Source: Planctomycetota bacterium (GTDB taxonomy: Bacteria; Planctomycetota; GCA-002687715; DRQF01). From it: a DNA stretch of 26,325 bases. The stretch lies in the NCBI GenBank assembly GCA_024275615.1, contig JAJRYU010000338.1:1-26325 (forward strand), written 5' to 3'. The position numbers and the translations under genes are program-made. Shown here piece by piece: positions 7,756 to 16,343 of the stretch. Within the stretch, counting starts at the first letter, position 1, and each line of letters starts with the position of its first letter. The notes under the pieces are model-generated. The model saw only the letters and a list, made by a program, of their open reading frames with translations. It was not told where the DNA came from and searched no databases.

Positions 7756-9069
7756 TCATGAATCCTGGTCGAAGCTGCCATAGAGGGGAAAACGCTCACA
7801 CAGGGCTTTGACGGCAGTGCGAACCTCGGTGATCACTATTTCGTCATCGGCATTACTAATGACACGATCGATGAGATCCACGAGATAGACAAAGTCCTCT
7901 TCTTTGAGCCCGCGCGTCGTCATGGCAGGAGTGCCAAGGCGAATGCCACTGGTCACCATTGGGCTGCGATCGTCGAAAGGCACCATATTCTTATTCGTCG
8001 TGATTTCCGCCTCGCCAAGAACTCTCTCAGCTTTCTTGCCGCTGATTCCCTTGTTGCGTAGATCGATGAGTACCAGGTGGTTGTCAGTACCCATCGACAC
8101 TAGTTGATAGTCCTTACTGATAAACGCTTCCGCCATGGCCTTGGCGTTTTTGCGCACCTGCTGCGCGTAGCTTTTGAATTCTGGCTTGAGCGCTTCGCCG
8201 AAAGCCACAGCCTTGGCGGCAATGACATGCATCAATGGGCCACCTTGCATGCCAGGAAAGACAGCAGAATCAAGAAGCTCAGACATCTTCTTGACGCGCC
8301 CGCTCTTGGCGGCAACCTTGCCGAAGGGATTGTCAAAATCCTTGCCAATGAGGATCATCCCACCTCTGGGACCTCGCAATGTCTTATGAGTTGTCGTTGT
8401 CACGATGTGGCAATGAGGTAAGGGATCGCTCAATTCGCCTGCCGCAATGAGGCCAGCGGTGTGCGCCATGTCCATCCACAGCAAAGCTCCAACTTCATCT
8501 GCAATTTGACGGAATCTTACATAGTCAAAGTCCCGAACGTAGGCGCTGGCACCTATGGAGATCATTTTGGGGCGAATGGCACGTGCTTTCTCTGCAAGCT
8601 TGTCCATGTCGATACGACCTGCCAAGGGCCCGGATTGTTCCACGCCATAAAACTGAGCGTCATAGAGGATGCCAGAGAAATTGACAGGGCTGCCGTGAGT
8701 GAGGTGACCACCATGAGACAGATCCAAGCCGAGTAGCGTATCCCCAGGTTTGAGGACGGCCAAGTAGACCGCACCATTGGCAGAAGCGCCGGAATGAGGC
8801 TGGACATTGACCCATTCACAATTATAGAGCTCCATGGCTCGACGACGCGCCAAGTCTTCGGCCTGGTCGACAAACTGGCAGCCACCGTAGTAGCGTTTTC
8901 CCGGCAGACCTTCGGCGTATTTGTTGGTCAAGACACTGCCTTGGGCTTCCATGACAGCAAGACTCACGAAGTTTTCCGAAGCAATCAGCTCGACGCCATC
9001 ATTCTGGCGGGAATGCTCACGTCCGATGACAGCAAAAATCTCAGGATCGCTTTGGCTCAATTCACTCAT
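7756..9069 (-). CDS. glyA: Serine hydroxymethyltransferase
   Basis: A 437-residue PLP enzyme that interconverts serine and glycine with tetrahydrofolate, supplying one-carbon units in the cytoplasm. Signature elements are IASENFVS near residue 30, NKYAEGLPGKRYYGG (49-63), the LSHGGHLTHGSPVNFSG segment (118-133), WMDMAHTAGL with D200 and H203, and TTTTHKTLRGPRGG with PLP lysine K229. The length is slightly above the usual ~420. It lies alone on the minus strand, convergent with the histidine kinase (35-base gap) and divergent from the tandem glycosyltransferase (165-base gap). The ribosome-binding site is weak: AAGAAG directly abuts the ATG, and this segment can pair with an upstream leader sequence (see the 9070-9133 entry). 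Confidence 0.97.
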   Translation of the reverse strand: MSELSQSDPEIFAVIGREHSRQNDGVELIASENFVSLAVMEAQGSVLTNKYAEGLPGKRYYGGCQFVDQAEDLARRRAMELYNCEWVNVQPHSGASANGAVYLAVLKPGDTLLGLDLSHGGHLTHGSPVNFSGILYDAQFYGVEQSGPLAGRIDMDKLAEKARAIRPKMISIGASAYVRDFDYVRFRQIADEVGALLWMDMAHTAGLIAAGELSDPLPHCHIVTTTTHKTLRGPRGGMILIGKDFDNPFGKVAAKSGRVKKMSELLDSAVFPGMQGGPLMHVIAAKAVAFGEALKPEFKSYAQQVRKNAKAMAEAFISKDYQLVSMGTDNHLVLIDLRNKGISGKKAERVLGEAEITTNKNMVPFDDRSPMVTSGIRLGTPAMTTRGLKEEDFVYLVDLIDRVISNADDEIVITEVRTAVKALCERFPLYGSFDQDS

Positions 9070-9133
9070 CTTCTTGGCCTATCTTGACTTGGGAATGATC
9101 TTGCTGCCGTTCAAATAGCCAAAGGTCAAGAAG
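9070..9133 (-). promoter_or_regulatory. Inverted repeat in the glyA leader, covering the ribosome-binding region
   Basis: On the plus strand CTTCTTGGCC (9070-9079) and GGTCAAGAAG (9124-9133) are inverted copies with one G-T wobble. In the glyA transcript this pairs the last 10 bases before the ATG with a segment about 45 bases upstream. A second copy of the pairing partner, GTCAAG (plus-strand CTTGAC, 9083-9088), could compete for the same upstream segment. The arrangement resembles alternative leader pairing, but no known riboswitch class is recognised. Confidence 0.3.
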
Positions 9134-9234
9134 TTTGGGCTCAAGACCGGCCGCTTAAAAGCACGATAATTATGCAGGGAACTCATATTCAACCAAAGCC
9201 GCCCCTTTTGAGAACGAGGACGGGAGCATTGACA

Positions 9235-12200
9235 ATGGTCGCAGATGGTATCGGGTCTGGTCTGCAGACCCAAGTACAGCCACTCGGGCTGGAGACGAAA
9301 AAGTCGTTTCGATTCTTGTTTCTGGGGGGCACAGAGCAGGCATTGGGTGCCGATATCACCGTCGATGGCTTCCGACGGGCCTTCGGCGAGTCAGACGATG
9401 TCGCCCTCATTATCGCCAAAGGTCCCCAGGCCAACGAGGATCTGAATCTCACATGGCTCTCGCAAATCTTTGATGGTTGCGATGCTCCAGAGGCGGAGGT
9501 CATCACCGAGACTCTCGAAGGTGAAGGCCTGGACTTGATGCTGTCTCATTGCCAAGCACTCATCTGTGCCGGCGACCAAGCCCGAGATGTCGATCTTCTG
9601 AGCCAAGCCGCAGACCATGGTGTTGCCCTCATCTTGCCAGAGTCGGACATAGCTCATTCCAGCTTGGACCACTCATCGGCCTATCCTATCTTGGCTGGAA
9701 TCGCTGCTGTTGGTGAAGAGGCCCCGCCCATTGATGTTCACCCCCAGGATCTTGCGGGGGTCTTACGCCGTGTGCTCGCCGAACCAAACGCTGCGGCGGA
9801 AAAGAACCGTCTGGCAAGATCCCATTTCTGCGAAGAAACACCAACTCCCAAGATCGAGATTGTGAGGAATCTCCCCTCACCGACGCCTCCCAACTTCGGT
9901 ATCTGTTGGGGAGCTGCACCGTTCAATTATTCTGGCTACGCGAAAGTCACGCGCAATATTCTCAGCACCTTGGATCGGCATGATGCCAATTATGGCGTTC
10001 ATCTCCACGGATCTGAGAAACGCTTCATTGAAGAGCTGAAAGCCGACACCGAGCTCAAGGACTATTGGGATGGGATCATTGGACGCCCGATCTCCGAAGG
10101 GCTCTACTGTAGTTTTCACCCGCCGTTTCGTCTCGCCCAAGGCAGTTTCTACCAAACGCTCAAGGACGCCAATCCGGGGATATCGAACATTGTCGCAGTG
10201 ACGATGTTTGAAACTGACCGCCTCCCGGATGGCTGGGCCGCCGAGTGCAATGCTGCCGACGAAGTGTGGGTCCCTTGTCAATTCAATATGGACAGCTTCG
10301 CCAAGGGAGGCGTCGACCCTGACAAACTTAGAAAACTCCATCTGGGTATAGAGGCGGCACCATTCATCAACAAACAACCCACTTTCGACATACCTGGACG
10401 ACGTGCATTCAACTTTCTGAGCATTTTCGACTGGGCCTATCGCAAGGGCTGGGATGTCTTGCTCCGTGCGTATTTCGCGGCGTTCACCGCCGATGATGAT
10501 GTCAGTTTGACTCTGAGAGTCTATCCAGCCATCAAGGAACAAGCGCCCATCAAGGAACAAGTCCGCAACTTCATGGCCCAGGAGGGGATCGACCCAAATC
10601 GAGCCGCCAAGATCATCTTCGTCGATGATTTTGTCAGCGAAAAACGCATGCCAGCTCTCTATCAGGCTGCTGATGCATTCGTCATGCCGTCGAGGGGCGA
10701 GGGCTGGGGCCTGCCCTACATGGAAGCCATGGCAGCGGGCTTGCCAACCATTGGCACGCGCTGGAGCGGCCAACTCGAATTCATGAATGACAGCAATAGC
10801 TTTCTCGTGGACTTAGAAGGTCTGGTGCCAATCTTTCCTGAGCAAACCGAACTTTCGATCTTCTATCAATCGGACCATCTTTGGGCTCAACCCAGTGCTT
10901 GCCACCTCAAAGAACTGATGCGTAATGTGGTCAAGAACCAAACTGCCGCTCGGGAGATCGGCAAAATCGCTCAAGACGAAGTTGCACGAGTTTGGACCAC
11001 GGATTACATGGTCAGCAATCTCTATCGCTTGGGCGAAGATCTCGAATCAAGAAGTGCAAGGACACGGAAGGCTCGTGAGCGACGCCCCGCCACCATGGAC
11101 AAGAATCAAGTACCGAATGTGGCTTGGACTGGTCCTATCTACGACGCCAGCGGCTATGCTGATGAAGGGCGCAACTTCTTGCATGCCATGATTCAGGACG
11201 AAGTCAACGTCCTCACTTTTCCGATGAACTGGACTAAGCGCCTTGCAGAACTAACGCCAGCGGAAGACACTCAACTCAAGGCCCTGCAGCAAACAACTCT
11301 GGATCCCGAGAAACCAACGGTCATGATTCAGCATACCTTGGGCGAGATTCTCGAACCCAGTCGTGCCGGATTCCCTTGCGCGGGCAGAACCATGTTTGAG
11401 ACCGACTCTCTCCCCGCCAGCTGGGTTTCTCGCTGCAACACCATGAACCGCATCTGGGTGCCATCTGAGTTCAATATCAGGACCTTCACCAAGGGCGGTG
11501 TGGAACCTCACCGTCTGAAGATCTTGCACCCGTCCATCGATGTTGAACAGTTCGCTAACATCGGCGCACCCATCGACTTCGGCACTGGGAAATCGGTGAA
11601 CTTCCTCTCGGTCTTTGACTGGACTGAAAGAAAAGGCTGGGACATCCTCTTGAGAGCCTGGGCCGAGGAATTTGGTCCAGAGGACGATGTTTGCCTGGTG
11701 CTCAAAGTCTGGTCAGCTCTTGGCAAGTCCATGGAACAGATAGGCCAGGAGATTGAGGACTTCCTCGTTCACAATCTGGAAACCTCCTCCAAGGACTGTG
11801 CCGAGATCATGATCTATGATCACCACATTGCCGAGCCTGATATGCCTCGACTTTATGCCGGTGCCGACGCCTTTGTGCTCGCCACGCGAGGAGAAGGCTG
11901 GGGTCGTCCGATCATGGAAGCCATGGCCGCTGGCGTGGTCACGCTTGCGACCAATTGGGGCGGCAACACGGAATTCATGAACCACAGCAACTCGCTACCC
12001 ATTGACTATCAGCTCGTGCCTTGCTCCCCCGCCGCCATCAAACAAGCGAAGTGGTTCCAAGGTCACAGGTGGGCTGAGTGTTTTGTCCCGCATTTGCGTG
12101 CATCGATGCGCCGCGTTGCCGAGAACGATCCAGAACTCAGAAAACTCGCTCAACAAGGCCGCCACGACATTCTCAATCAATTCGACCGCAAGACCATAGG

Positions 12201-12249
12201 TAAGCAACTCCAAGAGCTGCTCGTTGATCTGGTTCAAGCCGAAAATTGA
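9235..12249 (+). CDS. Tandem GT4-type glycosyltransferase (two full units plus a degenerate N-terminal unit)
   Basis: A 1004-residue cytoplasmic protein built from repeated GT4-like (GT-B fold) units. Unit A (about 220-610) and unit B (about 625-1004) each carry MFETD-x-LP (starting at 324 and 720), a WVP-x-x-FN ... F-x-KGGV block, FDW-x-x-RKGWD-[VI]-LLRA, and an E-x7-E donor-site motif in RGEGWG-x-P-x-MEAMAAG (E489/E497 and E887/E895). Residues about 22-200 look like the C-terminal half of a third, decayed unit: FLFLGG ... VDGFRRAF ... DVALIIAKGP, without the E-x7-E. The start at 9235 has GGGAG at 9222-9226; the in-frame ATG at 9172 has no ribosome-binding site. The two units probably add two sugars in sequence to a surface glycan; donor and acceptor are unknown. 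It converges with the next glycosyltransferase with a 45-base gap. Confidence 0.88.
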   Translation: MVADGIGSGLQTQVQPLGLETKKSFRFLFLGGTEQALGADITVDGFRRAFGESDDVALIIAKGPQANEDLNLTWLSQIFDGCDAPEAEVITETLEGEGLDLMLSHCQALICAGDQARDVDLLSQAADHGVALILPESDIAHSSLDHSSAYPILAGIAAVGEEAPPIDVHPQDLAGVLRRVLAEPNAAAEKNRLARSHFCEETPTPKIEIVRNLPSPTPPNFGICWGAAPFNYSGYAKVTRNILSTLDRHDANYGVHLHGSEKRFIEELKADTELKDYWDGIIGRPISEGLYCSFHPPFRLAQGSFYQTLKDANPGISNIVAVTMFETDRLPDGWAAECNAADEVWVPCQFNMDSFAKGGVDPDKLRKLHLGIEAAPFINKQPTFDIPGRRAFNFLSIFDWAYRKGWDVLLRAYFAAFTADDDVSLTLRVYPAIKEQAPIKEQVRNFMAQEGIDPNRAAKIIFVDDFVSEKRMPALYQAADAFVMPSRGEGWGLPYMEAMAAGLPTIGTRWSGQLEFMNDSNSFLVDLEGLVPIFPEQTELSIFYQSDHLWAQPSACHLKELMRNVVKNQTAAREIGKIAQDEVARVWTTDYMVSNLYRLGEDLESRSARTRKARERRPATMDKNQVPNVAWTGPIYDASGYADEGRNFLHAMIQDEVNVLTFPMNWTKRLAELTPAEDTQLKALQQTTLDPEKPTVMIQHTLGEILEPSRAGFPCAGRTMFETDSLPASWVSRCNTMNRIWVPSEFNIRTFTKGGVEPHRLKILHPSIDVEQFANIGAPIDFGTGKSVNFLSVFDWTERKGWDILLRAWAEEFGPEDDVCLVLKVWSALGKSMEQIGQEIEDFLVHNLETSSKDCAEIMIYDHHIAEPDMPRLYAGADAFVLATRGEGWGRPIMEAMAAGVVTLATNWGGNTEFMNHSNSLPIDYQLVPCSPAAIKQAKWFQGHRWAECFVPHLRASMRRVAENDPELRKLAQQGRHDILNQFDRKTIGKQLQELLVDLVQAEN

Positions 12250-12294
12250 GATTGCAGCGGACGACTAAGTGGCAAAGTCCCTGAAAAACAAGGA

Positions 12295-14241
12295 TTAGGT
12301 GAGAACTGGTACCAAGGAGCGATAGACAGCTTCCGTGAGTTTGGCGGCTTGGTCCCAATCACATAGAGATTCAATCCGACGGGCAAGAATCTGGCGGGCC
12401 ACGGACCGTGAATCTCTCTCGCGAATCGCTCGCAGCACTGACTCTCTAATTGACTCTCTATTGCTTGGGTCGCAATAGTAAACACCGTCACTGAAGTACT
12501 CAAACTCGCTTGAGCGGTTGCTCACGACCATCGGGCAGCCGGCCACCGCAGCTTCTAGGTTTGCCAAGGCTGCACCCTCGCAATAGCTCGGTAGGACGTG
12601 CACACTTGCCGCCTTGAATGCCGAAGCGACAATATCTTGAGGTTGCTTGCCTAGGACATGAACTCTGTTGTTGGCAATCTTGTTGCACACTCTGACATAG
12701 TCTTCTTCGAATGCCGGGCCAAGGAAGACAATGTCCAGATCTTGATCCTTGAGCGCCTCAATCACCATGAATTGGTTCTTACGCCGATCAACGGCACCGA
12801 CACAAAGCACAAAGTCCTTCATCCCAAACTTCTCAACGAAGAGATCAGCGGTGGCATCCCTGAATGGCGCGGCATGAACTCCGTGAGAGACGACGGTAAA
12901 AGGGAATGAAGCCGCTCTTGTCCTTTGATGCAGAATCTTGGCTTCCGATATGCTGGTCACACAAACGTGGTCGACCATGCCGACAATATTGGTGAGTTTT
13001 TCGAAGAAACCCGCCTCAAATTCGTTCGGTCCGCAGCGGGTATAATCTCCCAGGAGTCCGTTACCGGCTTCAAACTCTGCCATGTAGCGGTCGTGCTCAT
13101 TGGCATGTTTTTTGACCATCGCAGTCAGAAACGAGCCTGACCACAGAAGCTCACAGATGTCGAGGTAGATCGGAGTCCAGACAATGGGAACTCCTTTCTT
13201 GCGGATGTTCTTGACCTGCTGGGTCGCGGTTTCGGGAAGCCAAATATTGAAGCAATTGACGATGTCGTAACCAGCGACATCAGGGTCCATGGCCAAAGTG
13301 ATGTCGACCTGGTGACCTCGCCGCTTTAGACTCTCGACTGTCTCACGCAAGACGATGGCTGCACCACCATCACCGTCGACATCCTCACGATAGGCACAGA
13401 GGATTCGCAAGGAATTGCCGTCGCGTTTCGCCGGTACTTGAGGAGATTGGGTCACTTTCGATTTGAATCGTTCGAGCCAATGTTCCACAGCCGCACCGAA
13501 TTGGCTGTCTCGCAACGACAGAGCTCCAGGAGCAATGCGCTCACCTTCAGCTCCGGGCAAAAGCGGCAATACCATGACTTCGATACCGGCTTTCAGCGCA
13601 GCATCGATCCACGGCGCACCCACATGAGTGATGAGCAGGTCGGCACCGGCGAGCTCCGTTTCAATACAGCCGTCGACAAAAAGAGGCTCGGTACCCACGG
13701 ATTCGGCCATCCATTTGCCGAAGTTTGCACGTAGCTTCTCTTCGTCCGCCGAAACGTCACGCCTGCAGGCTTCTTCTGGATCAGGCCGTAGTTTCAAAAG
13801 GATTTGATCACCCACATTCTCAACAAGCGTCATGAGACGACGAAAAAGCGCAATTGATCGTCTAGCCAAGTCAGCGTGGAGTTCTCCGCGGGTCAACGGA
13901 TGAGCCGGGGCATAGAGGACAACAGGTCGCCCCCCTGTTAGACGGGTATTCCTTGATACCGGGCTCGGCACGTTCGCAGCGAATCTTAGGACAGGGTATC
14001 CAGCGCTAATGGCCTCGCTTTGCGGCGAGAATTGATGTAGAGCAAACTCATAGAGTTCCGGGGCAACGTCTTGATCCTGCTGGCAATGAGGACAAGTGTG
14101 GTAGCCAACCGGCACGCCACACATAAGATGCTGGTGGGCCACAAACGTCTGGTCACATGCACCGCAAGCGAGTTCCAACTCGGCACCGGCATTCCGAGGA
14201 TTGAGTTTTGCGATTCTTGGCCAAGTTTGCGTACTACGCAT
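12295..14241 (-). CDS. Zinc-ribbon / glycosyltransferase fusion protein with C-terminal GT4 domain
   Basis: A 648-residue three-part protein. Residues 22-55 form a probable zinc ribbon with C26-x2-C29 and C50-x2-C53. Residues about 95-265 (VVLYAPAHPLTRGELH, LLKLRPDPEE, ADLLITHVGAPWIDAALKAG) resemble half of a CDP-glycerol glycerophosphotransferase/GT-B-like domain, a weak assignment. From about residue 278 there is a GT4 glycosyltransferase: LRILCAYREDVDGDGGAAI at its N-terminal Rossmann half, VLCVGAVDRRKNQ, and E-x7-E in SYCEGAALANLEAAVAGCP. It is the last gene of the minus-strand sugar operon, 94 bases after the SDR gene. The SD-like GGGAG lies 8 bases before the ATG but inside the arm of a strong hairpin (14242-14280). 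It probably transfers the sugar made by the operon; this is inference from context. Confidence 0.8.
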   Translation of the reverse strand: MRSTQTWPRIAKLNPRNAGAELELACGACDQTFVAHQHLMCGVPVGYHTCPHCQQDQDVAPELYEFALHQFSPQSEAISAGYPVLRFAANVPSPVSRNTRLTGGRPVVLYAPAHPLTRGELHADLARRSIALFRRLMTLVENVGDQILLKLRPDPEEACRRDVSADEEKLRANFGKWMAESVGTEPLFVDGCIETELAGADLLITHVGAPWIDAALKAGIEVMVLPLLPGAEGERIAPGALSLRDSQFGAAVEHWLERFKSKVTQSPQVPAKRDGNSLRILCAYREDVDGDGGAAIVLRETVESLKRRGHQVDITLAMDPDVAGYDIVNCFNIWLPETATQQVKNIRKKGVPIVWTPIYLDICELLWSGSFLTAMVKKHANEHDRYMAEFEAGNGLLGDYTRCGPNEFEAGFFEKLTNIVGMVDHVCVTSISEAKILHQRTRAASFPFTVVSHGVHAAPFRDATADLFVEKFGMKDFVLCVGAVDRRKNQFMVIEALKDQDLDIVFLGPAFEEDYVRVCNKIANNRVHVLGKQPQDIVASAFKAASVHVLPSYCEGAALANLEAAVAGCPMVVSNRSSEFEYFSDGVYYCDPSNRESIRESVLRAIRERDSRSVARQILARRIESLCDWDQAAKLTEAVYRSLVPVLT

Positions 14242-14280
14242 GTCGATTACTCCCGGGAACTTCCCTGAGTAATTATCGAC
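14242..14280 (-). promoter_or_regulatory. Hairpin abutting the start codon of the fusion glycosyltransferase and burying its Shine-Dalgarno
   Basis: On the plus strand GTCGATTACTC (14242-14252) is repeated in inverted form as GAGTAAT (14267-14273) plus CGAC (14277-14280), with a 3-base bulge. GGG/CCC (14255-14257, 14263-14265) extends it inward. In the transcript the stem ends at the base before the AUG, and the only Shine-Dalgarno-like sequence, GGGAG, lies in its 3' arm. It could be a translational switch or an operator palindrome. A TTGACT and a GATAAT occur upstream but 22 bases apart, too far for a normal promoter. Confidence 0.45.
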
Positions 14281-14335
14281 AACTTGGCCATTGAACTTGA
14301 GTCAACGCCGAAACAAGAAATGAGCTATCTTGCTT

Positions 14336-15298
14336 TCAGGAAGCGAGTTCTGCCGAAACCGGGAGTGACGACATCACTTCTTGAATTCCATCGGGGACTG
14401 TCTTGGTGATGGCAAACCCTAGGGAATTCTTGATCCGTTCAAAACTGACCCGATAGTCCCTTGGATCTTCGTCCTTCTTGACCCTTTCGATCTCAAGATG
14501 ACCGCCGACTGCATCGCAGATCATGGCCACCAACTGGCCCTTTTTGTAGTTTTCTGCGGTGTCGCCAACATTGAAGACTTCGCCACCAACATCTTCAGCG
14601 GGAGCTTCCAAGGCCATCAGAATCGCCCGGGACGCATCAAAGACATGGACATAGGGACGCCAGAATTGCTCACCGTAAACGACAAGCCTGCGATCACGAA
14701 CAAGGTCACGGGTGAATTCGTTGACTGTGAGGTCAAAACGCATTCGTGGCGAAGTGCCAAACAAGGTGGCAAAACGCAGCAAGATTGGCAATCCAGCCGG
14801 TGGTAAACCGTGCTCGCATTCAGCCAAAAGATGTTGTTCAAATTCGACTTTGGATCGGGCGTAGAGAGATACGGGACGCAGTTCGGACTGCTCATTCACG
14901 TATCCCTCCAGATCAGTCATGCGGCCATAGTTGCTGCAGGTTGAAGCAAATAGGAAGCGCTTAACACCAGAGGCCACCGCAGTCTTGTGCAGCTTGATAG
15001 ACGCATCAAGATTAACTTCTTGAGCCAATTCTGGTTCACGTGCACAGGCTGGATCCCCAACAATTCCTGCCAAATGCACCACCGCATCAATACCAATGAC
15101 TGCCTTGCGGACGAGGTCTTGGTCGCGGATATCGCCTTCAATGAATTGAAAAGTCTCAAGTGAGGATAGCTCACTCAGATGGTCTTGGGGACCGTGCAGA
15201 AGATTGTCCAAGACGCGAACTTCGTGGTGTGAATCCAAGAGGTGGCGCGTGAGGACACTCCCCAAATAACCCGCACCGCCGGTGATCAATACGTGCAC
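14336..15298 (-). CDS. NAD-dependent nucleotide-sugar epimerase/dehydratase (extended SDR)
   Basis: A 320-residue extended short-chain dehydrogenase/reductase acting on a nucleotide-activated sugar. The Rossmann motif GGAGYLG is at residues 7-13, the D31 that binds the NAD ribose follows, then VVHLAG, the catalytic segment ASTCSNYG (118-125), Y146-x3-K150 (YARSK) and RFATLFG. It is related to the GalE/Gne/COG0451 group. It lacks the STDKA segment typical of PseB/FlaA1-type 4,6-dehydratases, so an epimerase or reductase role is more likely than the first dehydratase step. The start is GTG at 15298-15296, and its first base is the last base of the upstream TAG (TAGTG), implying translational coupling to the PseG-like gene. 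The exact sugar is unknown. Confidence 0.88.
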   Translation of the reverse strand: MHVLITGGAGYLGSVLTRHLLDSHHEVRVLDNLLHGPQDHLSELSSLETFQFIEGDIRDQDLVRKAVIGIDAVVHLAGIVGDPACAREPELAQEVNLDASIKLHKTAVASGVKRFLFASTCSNYGRMTDLEGYVNEQSELRPVSLYARSKVEFEQHLLAECEHGLPPAGLPILLRFATLFGTSPRMRFDLTVNEFTRDLVRDRRLVVYGEQFWRPYVHVFDASRAILMALEAPAEDVGGEVFNVGDTAENYKKGQLVAMICDAVGGHLEIERVKKDEDPRDYRVSFERIKNSLGFAITKTVPDGIQEVMSSLPVSAELAS

Positions 15299-16326
15299 TA
15301 GTCATTCCCCCAACCAAATCCTTCGCGGTTTCGACCGAGATTGACCAGGGCGTCGATCACTCGACTGCGACCTTTGCCGTCAATCAGCCTCAATCCCGCA
15401 TCTGCCATGCGACGCCTTGTTTCCAGGTCAGAAGTACTCTGAACCAAGGCAACCAACTCGCGACGCAAGCAGCCCTCATCTGCATCGGACACAGCCATTG
15501 CCACGCCCTTTGCTACCATTGCTTTTGCAACTTCAACCTCATGAGGCGCAGTAGGTACCAAAACACTGGGCGTTCCGGTTGCTGCAAGCTCATAAGCCGT
15601 TCGGCCTCCCGCCGAAACAACTAAGTCAGCTGCCACCATCAACATCGACAAATCTGGAACACTTTCTTGCACACGAACCTGGGTTTTTATGCCCGTTTCC
15701 ATGTTTTTTGCGATTGGCCGATCGCCATAAGCTGGGCCTTTCACAACGAGGATGTCTTTCCCTATACCCTTTTCTACCAAAGAGTTGACAACAATGGGAG
15801 TGAATCCCCGAGGATCGGCTCCCCCCATCGTCACGAGGATGCTGTCCAAGGTCGCAGATGATCGTCGATTGCACTTACCATCGAAGTCACCGCCCAAAAT
15901 GGCAAAGGACGGCCCGAGCAGCGAAGAGCCCACGTCACCTGTGTAGTGGTGATTTCCGGCAACCACATTGCCATTGACAACAAGATCGGCAGAGAGGTCT
16001 TTCTGGCCCAAGTCGTCAATCACAACAACCTTGACTCCCTTGGCACGCAAGTCCCCAAGAGCTGCATCGCCAATATCCATGACGTCAAAAACCGCGACAT
16101 CAGGATGGAGCCTCGCTATTTGTCCGATCTGATCTCTTGATTCCGTGAGTACAACATCGAAACCTTGATGAGCAACGAATGCGTTGCCGCTTCTCTCTTC
16201 GCGCATCAAGAAAAGGACTTCGTAGCCTCGGGTTCTAAGATCATTCGCCAAAGCCAAGCAGCGAACAGCATGTCCCATGGCAACATGGTGTATTTGCCCT
16301 GCATCAACTCGAAAGACGATTCTCAT
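15298..16326 (-). CDS. pseG: PseG/SpsG-type nucleotide-sugar hydrolase
   Basis: A 342-residue GT-B-fold protein of the PseG/SpsG family. PseG removes UDP from UDP-2,4-diacetamido-2,4,6-trideoxy-L-altrose, giving the free hexose used by the NeuB-family synthase; SpsG is the Bacillus counterpart. The N-terminal RVDAGQIHHVAMGHAVRCLALA is the family signature, with H19 aligning to the catalytic His of PseG. The C-terminal SAGGRTAYELAATGTPSVLVP is the uridine-phosphate-binding segment. I place the start at 16326 (MRIVFRVDAG), where PseG proteins normally begin, 17 bases after the stop of the cytidylyltransferase. An in-frame ATG at 16380 would overlap that gene and add 18 unlike residues. Family assignment is firm; hydrolysis of exactly the PseG substrate is not proven. 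Confidence 0.85.
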   Translation of the reverse strand: MRIVFRVDAGQIHHVAMGHAVRCLALANDLRTRGYEVLFLMREERSGNAFVAHQGFDVVLTESRDQIGQIARLHPDVAVFDVMDIGDAALGDLRAKGVKVVVIDDLGQKDLSADLVVNGNVVAGNHHYTGDVGSSLLGPSFAILGGDFDGKCNRRSSATLDSILVTMGGADPRGFTPIVVNSLVEKGIGKDILVVKGPAYGDRPIAKNMETGIKTQVRVQESVPDLSMLMVAADLVVSAGGRTAYELAATGTPSVLVPTAPHEVEVAKAMVAKGVAMAVSDADEGCLRRELVALVQSTSDLETRRRMADAGLRLIDGKGRSRVIDALVNLGRNREGFGWGND

Positions 16327-16343
16327 GCCGATCTCGAATCCAA

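Noticed and set aside
9877..10773. Minus-strand open frame (298 codons) inside the tandem glycosyltransferase
   Set aside because: It lies wholly opposite conserved GT4 motifs and has no family resemblance; codon bias on the coding strand explains the open frame.
12250..12294. Bidirectional terminator between the convergent glycosyltransferases
   Set aside because: Only a three-base stem (CCT/AGG) around an A-rich loop is present; too weak to call.
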